From JAIOSF01 sp963677755 (lineage in GTDB: Bacteria > Campylobacterota > Campylobacteria > Campylobacterales > Arcobacteraceae): a DNA stretch of 64,000 nt. The notes beneath the pieces were generated by a model that did not search any database, was not told where the DNA came from, and worked only from the letters and a program-made list of their open reading frames with translations. Positions 45,261 to 53,041 of this stretch are shown here, piece after piece. Position numbers and translations under genes: made by a program. The stretch is taken from the NCBI GenBank assembly GCA_963677755.1, contig OY782506.1:1240001-1304000 (forward strand). The letters are read 5' to 3'. Position 1 is the first letter of the stretch. Every line of letters begins with the position of its first letter.

Positions 45261-46222
45261 CAAATAATATAAACTTTTACCAATATCTCAAAGGTTTTTA
45301 TGCAAAAAGTTTTAATATCTCTATACTAAAAACCTCTACTAATAAAATAGCTACCTATAACTTTATAGAGAAACAACACCCAAACAAAAGTATCGCCTCT
45401 TTTTACAATGCCCTATTTTTAGCGACACCTGTTGATAAAAATATCCGTGAGATGTGTTCTTACTTTGGGGTATCACATTTAGTTGCTATATCAGGATTTC
45501 ACCTTGGAGTTATGAGTTTAGTATTGTATTTTATTTTACATCTTTTGTACAATAATATTCATCAAAAGTATTTTCCATATAGAAATAAACGATTTGATAT
45601 TATGTTAGTTGTTACAATTATTCTTTTCATCTATTTGTTGTTTGTGAACTTAGTACCATCTTTATTAAGAGCTTTTGTGATGTTTGTATTTGCCCTATTT
45701 CTTTTACGAAATAATATTAAACTTCTCTCTTTTGAAACATTATTTATCATAGTACTATTTATAATTGCCCTCTTTCCAAAACTTTTATTTTCCCTCTCTT
45801 TATGGTTTAGTGTAGCAGGTGTATTTTACATATTTTTATTTCTACATTATTTTAAAAATAGCAATAAATATCTACAATTTATAGTATTTAATTTTTGGAT
45901 ATATCTTGCGATGAATCCTATTGTACATTACTTTTTTCCCACTACTACCATAGAACAACTATTCTCCCCTATTTTTACTCTTTTATTTACTATTTTTTAT
46001 CCATTGGTTGCATTATTACATATTTTTCAAATTGGTAATTTATTAGATTCTGCAATTATCTATCTAATGAATTATCATATAACGCCAATAGAGACACATA
46101 CACCTCTAATATTTTTCCTACTTTATATAATAACAAGTCTTCTTTCTATATTTTACAAATACCTCTTTTTCTTCTTAAATATACTTTTTTTACTTTTCAA
46201 TTTCTTTATTTTTATAAAATAA
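45257..46222 (+). pseudogene. comEC: comEC/Rec2 competence channel, main part (frameshifted)
   Basis: A 321-residue hydrophobic frame with the ComEC/Rec2 competence domain: FYNALFLATPVDKNIREM, HLVAISGFHLGVMS, PSLLRAFVMF and LSLWFSVAGVFYI. ComEC forms the inner-membrane channel for single-stranded DNA uptake. The Campylobacterota version lacks the C-terminal metallo-beta-lactamase domain, as here. The only local start is a TTG overlapping the upstream stop, with no ribosome-binding site, so translation from it would be poor unless coupled. Confidence 0.75.
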
Positions 46223-46293
46223 TAATTTTTTACATAATTGTAAATGTTTAGTTTATATACAGCATTTTTGTTTACTTTAAGTGATAAAATTTA

Positions 46294-46299
46294 TATAAT
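46294..46299 (+). promoter_or_regulatory. -10 box (TATAAT) of the cache-CheW gene
   Basis: TTTATATAATCC lies about 37 nt before the GTG at 46337; AAAGGG precedes the start. Confidence 0.5.
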
Positions 46300-46336
46300 C
46301 CAACATTAAAATAATTTAAAAGATAAAGGGTAACAA

Positions 46337-48925
46337 GTGAGTAGTAGCGGATTTAATAAAAGCTTGAAAATCTATAAGGGATTAAAAATATTTGATAATA
46401 TTGCACCTTATATTAAACATATGGAGTCAGTTGAAGATTATAGAGAAAATCTACAATTATTAGAAAAAAGTTGGGATAACCTAACAATTATGGGGCAACT
46501 TGGTGGAAATAATATTGATATGAACTCCACAAAAAAGAGTTTTGCAAACTTAACAGAACAATTGTTAAATCATCTGAGTATTGAAACTATCAAAAAAACA
46601 TCTAGACAAATGCAAGCAAAAGCACAAATTGCAGTTGATATTGTTATAAGAAATCTTTTTGAGAGAACAGCTGATATTGGGTTTTTAGCAACTGATGAAG
46701 ATATAAGAGACTTTTTAAATACAACAGTATCAAAATATGATGAATCTTATGAAAATAATATTTTACATCTTAAAAATAGATTTGAAGAATATATAAAAAA
46801 ATACAGTGTTTATTTTGATATAGTATTGATGGATATCCATGGAAATATTTTAGTAAATCTAGATGATGATACAAAAATCAAACAATCAAATGATGAGATT
46901 ATAAACTTAACTCTTACTACACATGAAGATTATGTAGAAACATATAAATACCATGATTTTTCTCCAAAATATAAAAAAACATTAGTATATTCATCTAAAG
47001 TTACAAAAACAAATGAAAAAAACTCAGAAGTTATCGGTGTATTAGCACTTTGTTTTAAATTTACAGATGAGATGAAAGGTATATTTAACAATCTTGTTGA
47101 TAAAAAAAATCAAGAATGTCTTACTTTATTAGATAAAAATGGATATGTCATAGCAAGTAGTGATAAATACCAAATTCCTCTCAATGCTCAAATGGAAATA
47201 GCAACAAAAGGTATGCATAAAATCGTATCTTTTGGTGGAAGATATTACCTTAGTAAAACAGCTTTAACTAATGGTTATCAAGGATTTAAAGGGTTAGATT
47301 GGTGTGGACATATTATGGTTCCACTGGAACATGCTTTTTTGGAAGATCAAAATAATTTAGAAATATCAGAAGATATTCTTCAGGCAATCTTACAATATGG
47401 TGATAGTTTTTCAGATGAACTAAAACAGATACCAATACAAGCAAATAAAATTCAAGAAAACCTTAATCGTGCAGTTTGGAATGGAAATGTATCACAAAGC
47501 AAAGAGAGTAATTCTGACAAAGGTTTTTCAAGACTACTTCTTAATGAGATAGCAAAAACAGGAGAAGAGACAAAAAATATATTTAAATCTTCAATTATTA
47601 ATCTTACCAAAACAATCATACTTAATGATACTGTCTCTATAGCTTCTTTGATGATAGATATTATGGATAGAAACCTTTATGAAAGAGCTAATGATTGTAG
47701 ATGGTGGGCATTAAATTCAGAATTTAGAACTATTTTAGACAATGAAATTATTACAGATAGTCAAAAAGAAACACTTTCTGCAACATTAAGCTATATAAAT
47801 AATCTTTACACAGTATATACAAATCTTTTTATTTATGATAAAAATGGAGTTATCATCTCTGTATCTCAAAATAATCAAAAACACCTATTGGGTAAAAAGT
47901 TAGATACTATATGGTCAAACAAAACATTACAAATAAAAGATTCTTCAAAATACTGTGTTTCTGATTTTGAGATAACTGACTTATATGATAATAAAGCAAC
48001 TTATATCTACAATGCTCCTATAAAATCAGAAAAAGATGACCATACTATTGTGGGAGGAATTGGAATTGTCTTTGATTCAGAAGTTGAATTTAAAGCTATG
48101 ATAGATGAATCTATGCCAAGAACTGTAAAAGATGAAGTGAAAAATGGTGTATTTGGTGTATTTGCAACAAAAGATAAAACTATCATTTCATCATCAAAAG
48201 ATGAGTATACAGTTGGTTCTTATTTAGATATTGATGATAAATTCTTCAATCTTAAAAATGGTGAAACACATAGTGAAATTATCACTTTAAATAATAAGTT
48301 TTACACTATAGGTGTAAAGTGTTCAAATGGTTATAGAGAATTTAAAAACGGAAGTGATGATTATAAAAATGATGTTTATTCTTTTTTCTTTTCATATATA
48401 AGTGAAGCAAATATACCAATAGAAATATCAAAATCAAAATCACTTAGCAATGAAGTGGTTACTGCAAATGATGATAATTGTCAAGAGATTGCTACTTTTA
48501 GAATAGGAAATAAATATCTAGGCTCTTATTGTAAAGATGTGATTGGTGCTGTTAGTATAGATGAACTTGAAACTGCAATTAATCTTGATGATACAAATTG
48601 TTTTAAAGGTACTATTATTCATGAAAAAATGGCAGTAAGTGTTCTGGATATTTCATCTTTCATTAAAGAACCCGTTGATACGAACTATAATGAGATAGTA
48701 ATTGTAGATTATGAAGATAGTCAAGAACATCATTTTGTAGGACTTTTAGTAAGTAAAATAGAAAATATTATAGATATAGAAACAAAAAAACTAAAACCAC
48801 TTGAACACAACCTTATTACTGGTGGTGCATTAATTCAAAGTATTGTTTCCGTTGAACAAAATGGAGATAATCAACTTTTAACTATCTTAGATATTAAAAA
48901 ACTTAGCAACAAACTTACAAACTAG
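46337..48925 (+). CDS. tandem cache-domain protein with C-terminal CheW domain
   Basis: An 862-residue protein with no evident signal peptide or transmembrane segment. Two cache-like halves repeat the pattern of a helix with RNLYERA/RNLFERTAD, a segment like FLIYDKNGVIISVS/IVLMDIHGNILVN, and a distal pocket with TLLDKNGYVIASSDK. The last 145 residues (from about 717, EIATFRIGNKYLGSYC) form a CheW-like domain, which couples receptors to CheA. No MCP signalling helix is present. It could be a cytoplasmic chemosensor that joins the array through CheW. The GTG start is supported by AAAGGG 6 nt upstream. Confidence 0.8.
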   Translation: MSSSGFNKSLKIYKGLKIFDNIAPYIKHMESVEDYRENLQLLEKSWDNLTIMGQLGGNNIDMNSTKKSFANLTEQLLNHLSIETIKKTSRQMQAKAQIAVDIVIRNLFERTADIGFLATDEDIRDFLNTTVSKYDESYENNILHLKNRFEEYIKKYSVYFDIVLMDIHGNILVNLDDDTKIKQSNDEIINLTLTTHEDYVETYKYHDFSPKYKKTLVYSSKVTKTNEKNSEVIGVLALCFKFTDEMKGIFNNLVDKKNQECLTLLDKNGYVIASSDKYQIPLNAQMEIATKGMHKIVSFGGRYYLSKTALTNGYQGFKGLDWCGHIMVPLEHAFLEDQNNLEISEDILQAILQYGDSFSDELKQIPIQANKIQENLNRAVWNGNVSQSKESNSDKGFSRLLLNEIAKTGEETKNIFKSSIINLTKTIILNDTVSIASLMIDIMDRNLYERANDCRWWALNSEFRTILDNEIITDSQKETLSATLSYINNLYTVYTNLFIYDKNGVIISVSQNNQKHLLGKKLDTIWSNKTLQIKDSSKYCVSDFEITDLYDNKATYIYNAPIKSEKDDHTIVGGIGIVFDSEVEFKAMIDESMPRTVKDEVKNGVFGVFATKDKTIISSSKDEYTVGSYLDIDDKFFNLKNGETHSEIITLNNKFYTIGVKCSNGYREFKNGSDDYKNDVYSFFFSYISEANIPIEISKSKSLSNEVVTANDDNCQEIATFRIGNKYLGSYCKDVIGAVSIDELETAINLDDTNCFKGTIIHEKMAVSVLDISSFIKEPVDTNYNEIVIVDYEDSQEHHFVGLLVSKIENIIDIETKKLKPLEHNLITGGALIQSIVSVEQNGDNQLLTILDIKKLSNKLTN

Positions 48926-48944
48926 AGATATTCTCTAGTTAAAG
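48921..48944. terminator. hairpin terminator between the cache-CheW gene and the exonuclease gene
   Basis: ACTAGAGA and TCTCTAGT form an 8-bp perfect stem with a 3-nt loop spanning the stop codon of the cache-CheW gene, followed by TAAAGTTTT. It lies between two convergent genes. Confidence 0.6.
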
Positions 48945-48946
48945 TT

Positions 48947-49690
48947 TTAAGCACCTATCGCTTTATCTAAAGTGTATCTCATGTCTTCATCCAAATCAGC
49001 CATATTAGAACGCATCCATTGTAAGTATCCAATATCATTTTTGGCAACATCAAGTACATCTTTTCCTTTATATTTTCCAAATCTAAAAGTTTTGATAAAT
49101 ACAGGGGTGTTAGTAAGTTCAGCTAACTTTTCCATAGTATTAAAATCTGGATATATCTCATTACATCGAACAACTAGTTGTCGTAAAAAAAGTTTCATAA
49201 CCAAAACATCACCAATAGCATCATGTGCTTTGATAGTGATATTTAAATCATCTGCTTCTTTTTGCTCTGTTTTATATAACTCCAATGCATACCGAATATA
49301 CTGCAATCTATGATATGGAAGCTCACTGTAAAGATGTTTTGCACATCGTAAAGTATCTATAAGTGTAAACTGATTTACAAATCCTTCTTTTTGAAGCATC
49401 CCTAAATCAAAATTAATATTGTGTGCTATAAGATAGTTTGATTTATTATTTAATTCTAATAACTTATTATAAAAAGTTGTTTGGGTAAACGGTGCTTTTC
49501 CAACAAGCAAGTCAGGAGTTATATTATGAACTTCCATAGCTTCGAGTTTTATATCAAGTGGAGCACTACAAAGTTCATCATATACTTCTATATCTGTTTT
49601 ACTATTGATTATCATTCCACCTATTTGGATGATTCTGTCATCATCTCCCGCACCTGTTGTTTCTGTATCAAAAAGTATATATTTACTCAA
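48947..49690 (-). CDS. DnaQ/ExoX-like 3'-5' exonuclease
   Basis: A 247-residue protein with a DEDDh exonuclease domain (LFDTETTGAGDDDRIIQIGG, YLIAHNINFDLGML, KAHDAIGDVLVM) and a C-terminal DUF3820/ExoX-type segment (FRFGKYKGKDVLDVAKNDIGYLQWM). This pairing resembles exodeoxyribonuclease X-like repair enzymes. It starts 9 nt after dnaB on the same strand and is likely cotranscribed with it. Confidence 0.88.
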   Translation of the reverse strand: MSKYILFDTETTGAGDDDRIIQIGGMIINSKTDIEVYDELCSAPLDIKLEAMEVHNITPDLLVGKAPFTQTTFYNKLLELNNKSNYLIAHNINFDLGMLQKEGFVNQFTLIDTLRCAKHLYSELPYHRLQYIRYALELYKTEQKEADDLNITIKAHDAIGDVLVMKLFLRQLVVRCNEIYPDFNTMEKLAELTNTPVFIKTFRFGKYKGKDVLDVAKNDIGYLQWMRSNMADLDEDMRYTLDKAIGA

Positions 49691-49699
49691 AACTTCTCC

Positions 49700-51220
49700 T
49701 TAAAAAATATCTGGGATATCAACATCTAAATTTGATGGTGGTTCAGGGGGCTTTTGTTGTGTATTTAAAGGTTCCATCCCCTCTGGAATATCAATATTTG
49801 TATCAACTGAAGAGTCTGAAACAGCTTCATAACTAGTAATCTCAGGAGCTGAACTATAAGGATCTTCTTTATCTTTAAATTTTGTAAGTTCTTTATGGAA
49901 ATCTAATTTGATTGTTCCTATTGAACCATTTCTTTGTTTTCCTATAATTATCTCAGCTTCCTCAATAGGTTTATCTATAAAGGCACTTTTATATGGAGGA
50001 TCTTCCCCTTTATCTAAGGACTCTTTCTCTTTTCTTTGCTCATCTCTTTCTTTATATATATCATCTCTATAAACAAACATAATAATATCAGCATCTTGCT
50101 CAATAGCCCCAGACTCTCGAATATCACTTAACATTGGTCTTTTATCTGGTCGACTTTCTAATCCCCTATTTAACTGAGAAAGAGCAATAATAGGTATTTG
50201 CATCTCACGTGCGAGTAGTTTTAGCCCACGACTTATCTCATCAACTGTAAGCCGTCTATCTTGCCCACCAGTACCACTCATAAGTTGTAAATAATCCACG
50301 ATTATTAGTTTAATATTGTTTGATTCAATCTGAGCTATTTTTCTTGCTCTAGCTCTTAGTTGGTTAATATTTACACTTCCACCATCATCTACAAAAAGTT
50401 TTTTTGTACTTAAATCCTGAAAAGCTTGTTCCACTTTTTTTGCTTGGTCTGGGTCTAATTCCCCTTTTCTTACATTTTGAAGAGGTATTTCAGTTTTTGC
50501 ACTTAAAAGTCTTATCATTAGTTGTGTTTCGGGCATCTCTAATGAGAAAAATATTACACCATCACCACGCTCAAGATTTTGGAGTGTTGTATTTAAAACA
50601 ATAGCTGTTTTCCCCATAGCAGGTCGAGCTGCTATAATAATCAAATCTCCAGCATTAAATCCTGTAGTTTTTTTATCTAAAGCTATAAATCCAGTTGTTT
50701 GCCCAGTAAGGTAACTCGTACCTCTTTCTTGCATTTTTCGTATATGCTCTCGTGTATTTTCTATAACAGTTTGCATATTTTTCAGATCACTACTTGCACT
50801 ATCCATAGTGATATTGTAAAGTTGATTTTGTACTTGATCAACTGCTTCTAATGCTGTAATATTATCTTCAACTGTAAGTTTTTTTATCTCTGTTGCTAGT
50901 GTTGCTAACTCTCTTTTAACTGCACCATCTTTTATCTCTTTTACATAAGACATTATATTCGAAATAGGATTTGCTGAAAGTATCTCTATTAAGACACTAT
51001 CACTTACCTCTTTGTTATCTACTCTTTTTCGTATAAAGTCTTCATCTATAGGCATATCGGCATGATTTAATACCTCCATAACCTCAAATACTTTTTGATG
51101 AGCAGGGAGATAGAAATCTGAAGGTTTTAAAACACCTAAAATATCTTCAATAATCTCATGGTCAAATACTATTGAACTTAAAACTGCTCGTTCAATATTT
51201 AGTGAGTAGATATTATCCAT
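49700..51220 (-). CDS. dnaB: replicative DNA helicase
   Basis: The 506-residue hexameric helicase that unwinds DNA at the replication fork. It has the N-terminal primase-interacting domain (ERAVLSSIVFDHEIIEDI), a linker, and a RecA-like domain with Walker A ARPAMGKTA, Walker B LIIVDYLQLM and the GAIEQDADIIMFVYRD region. The C-terminal tail is Pro-rich and acidic. Length is slightly above the usual 460-480 because of this tail. No intein is present. Confidence 0.98.
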   Translation of the reverse strand: MDNIYSLNIERAVLSSIVFDHEIIEDILGVLKPSDFYLPAHQKVFEVMEVLNHADMPIDEDFIRKRVDNKEVSDSVLIEILSANPISNIMSYVKEIKDGAVKRELATLATEIKKLTVEDNITALEAVDQVQNQLYNITMDSASSDLKNMQTVIENTREHIRKMQERGTSYLTGQTTGFIALDKKTTGFNAGDLIIIAARPAMGKTAIVLNTTLQNLERGDGVIFFSLEMPETQLMIRLLSAKTEIPLQNVRKGELDPDQAKKVEQAFQDLSTKKLFVDDGGSVNINQLRARARKIAQIESNNIKLIIVDYLQLMSGTGGQDRRLTVDEISRGLKLLAREMQIPIIALSQLNRGLESRPDKRPMLSDIRESGAIEQDADIIMFVYRDDIYKERDEQRKEKESLDKGEDPPYKSAFIDKPIEEAEIIIGKQRNGSIGTIKLDFHKELTKFKDKEDPYSSAPEITSYEAVSDSSVDTNIDIPEGMEPLNTQQKPPEPPSNLDVDIPDIF

Positions 51221-51256
51221 ATATTTTAGCCCTTTTTTTAAAGTTGAATTTGTATT

Positions 51257-52153
51257 TTATCTAAATGGTACTGAAAAGTTCAATTTTCGTATAAACAATC
51301 CAGCAAATATAAAAGCCATCGCCACATATACAACCATAGGTGGTACAACATTAAAAAATACCCAAGACCAAAATATAGCAAACAAAGGTATTAAATAAGC
51401 AACTTGAGACATAAACTGCACCCCAACTTTTTGCACAAGTTTTATCCGTATAAGTGAAGCAGTTGCTGTTGGAACAATAGCTAAATATACAATAGTTAAA
51501 AAGGGATAACTAAAAATATCCATAGGTTCAAAACTCACAAAAAACAAAAATGGTGCCATCATAATAGTTGCTGTTAGAAACATAGAAGTTGAACAAACTA
51601 TAGTATTAATATGTGATATTTTTCGTATTAGAAAACCAGAACTTATATATCCAAGAACTGCAAATAATAATGCTATTTTCCCATATAAACTATCGTGATT
51701 TCCTTTTAAAAAATCATCACCCAAAAGTATAAATACCCCAATAAATCCTAATATAACCCCAACCATTTTAAAAAAAGTTATCTTCTCATCATGGGTTAAG
51801 ATATGAGAAAGTATCAAAGCTACAAAAGGTCCCATAGCTAACATAACAGCAGCTGTTCCTGCACTAATGTACTGTTGTCCCCATGAGATAAGATAAAATG
51901 GCATTGCATTGTTTAAAATACCTATTAAAATAAGTACCATCCAAGTTTTAAAATCTTTTGGAAAGGACAAGTGCTTAAAATATACAAAAAAAAGCAAAAA
52001 TAGTGCTGCAAAAAATATCCGTATAAAAGCCACAAAAAATGGATCAAAACCAGTAAGTGCATACTCGATACCCACAAAAGCACTTCCCCAAATTGCGGCT
52101 AATAACATTAACCAAGTAAAATCAAAAAGGGTAGCAGTTTGTATTGTTTTCAT
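51257..52153 (-). CDS. EamA-family (DMT superfamily) transporter
   Basis: A 298-residue integral membrane protein with about ten hydrophobic helices in two EamA repeats (ML-AAIWGSAFVGIEYAL in the first; second starting near YGKIALLFAVLGYISSGFL). The family exports or imports small metabolites such as amino acids; the substrate is not deducible. On the minus strand a TATAAT box ends only 7 nt before the ATG and no Shine-Dalgarno site is visible, so its mRNA may be leaderless. Confidence 0.92.
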   Translation of the reverse strand: MKTIQTATLFDFTWLMLLAAIWGSAFVGIEYALTGFDPFFVAFIRIFFAALFLLFFVYFKHLSFPKDFKTWMVLILIGILNNAMPFYLISWGQQYISAGTAAVMLAMGPFVALILSHILTHDEKITFFKMVGVILGFIGVFILLGDDFLKGNHDSLYGKIALLFAVLGYISSGFLIRKISHINTIVCSTSMFLTATIMMAPFLFFVSFEPMDIFSYPFLTIVYLAIVPTATASLIRIKLVQKVGVQFMSQVAYLIPLFAIFWSWVFFNVVPPMVVYVAMAFIFAGLFIRKLNFSVPFR

Positions 52154-52160
52154 TGATGGA

Positions 52161-52166
52161 ATTATA
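52161..52166 (-). promoter_or_regulatory. -10 box (TATAAT) of the EamA transporter gene, 7 nt before the ATG
   Basis: On the minus strand GGCTATAATTCCATCAATG places the predicted transcription start on or next to the A of the ATG at 52153. Confidence 0.5.
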
Positions 52167-52172
52167 GCCAGT

Positions 52173-52382
52173 TTAATTGTGTTTAAACTTTATAGTTTCA
52201 CTATTTTGGATAGTTTTTGTTTCTATATAATTATTCTCTATTTTTTGAAGTTCATAGTAAGTTTTTATATCATCATTTTTCACAAAGAGTTTTGAAACAC
52301 TAGCAAGAACAACTCCAAGAATAACCAAAGAGATAAGCACTTCAAAGAGGGTAAATGCTTTTTTTGAGAGATATTTAAACAT
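52173..52382 (-). CDS. small type IV pseudopilin-like protein
   Basis: A 69-residue protein with a type III prepilin leader (KKAFTLFEVLISLVILGVVLA; cleavage before Phe, Glu at mature position 5 region) followed by only about 35 residues. Pseudopilins of type II secretion or competence systems are usually 110-200 residues, so this is minimal or truncated. The ATG at 52382 overlaps the stop of the preceding nucleosidase-like gene (ATGTTTAA), indicating coupled translation; an upstream TTG is less likely. It may work with the secretin at 6627 and ComEC. Confidence 0.7.
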   Translation of the reverse strand: MFKYLSKKAFTLFEVLISLVILGVVLASVSKLFVKNDDIKTYYELQKIENNYIETKTIQNSETIKFKHN

Positions 52383-52887
52383 ATTTTTGAATAAGATTAA
52401 ATTTGTCAAAAACAAGCTTTTTCACAAACTCTTTTTTTGGAATTGTATTGTCAAGGTGGTCTGATACTATTTTAAAGATGTAAATACCTTTTTCATCTAA
52501 GTATTTTTTTGTCACTTCTAAAAAATAGGAGGCTTCCATATCATAAAGAGTATTTAGGGTTACACTAGAAGGAAGTTGTGGAGTATCAACTGTTTTACAT
52601 CTCATAGTATTTATATCTTCTAACTCTTTATTGGTACAAAACAATTCCCCTATTTCTATAGTTGTATCACTGCAACCCGCAATTCCAATATTCAAAGCTT
52701 TTGTTATAGTATTGTTTTCAAAAAGATATTCTAAAGAATTATAACTATTCTCTTTCCCAATGCCACCAATAAGTACAATAATATTTTCACTAGCATATAT
52801 TTTTGGATTCGAGTTTGTTTTTAGAAGTTTATATTTTTCTATAAAAGTTTGTGCTTCACTTTGAAGTGCTGTGTGTATGAGTGTCAT
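52375..52887 (-). CDS. nucleoside phosphorylase / MTAN-like protein
   Basis: A 170-residue protein with features of the PNP/UDP phosphorylase superfamily: an ALQSEAQTF start, VLIGGIGKEN, the NIGIAGCSD loop and YDMEASYFLEV, in which the Glu of the DMEA motif contacts the ribose. True MTA/SAH nucleosidases are about 230 residues, so this is a short form; the catalytic Asp region SDHLDN is kept. Probable role is purine nucleoside cleavage in salvage. The pseudopilin gene overlaps its 3' end by 8 nt. Confidence 0.72.
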   Translation of the reverse strand: MTLIHTALQSEAQTFIEKYKLLKTNSNPKIYASENIIVLIGGIGKENSYNSLEYLFENNTITKALNIGIAGCSDTTIEIGELFCTNKELEDINTMRCKTVDTPQLPSSVTLNTLYDMEASYFLEVTKKYLDEKGIYIFKIVSDHLDNTIPKKEFVKKLVFDKFNLIQKYV

Positions 52888-53015
52888 TTAAGTGTGATTA
52901 TAACATATAAGGGTTTATAAATAGTAACAATATTTATCTTTGAATTAAAAATTCTTTGAGTAGGCATATTCATAGCATTTAAAACTAATTATGTTGTCAT
53001 TTTTTTAAGTTTTGG

Positions 53016-53021
53016 TATAAT
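53016..53021 (+). promoter_or_regulatory. -10 box (TATAAT) of the P-type ATPase operon
   Basis: AAGTTTTGGTATAATTAC lies 21 nt before the ATG at 53042 and follows a run of T; AGAGGTG is the ribosome-binding site. Confidence 0.6.
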
Positions 53022-53041
53022 TACATCAGAGGTGTTAATTT

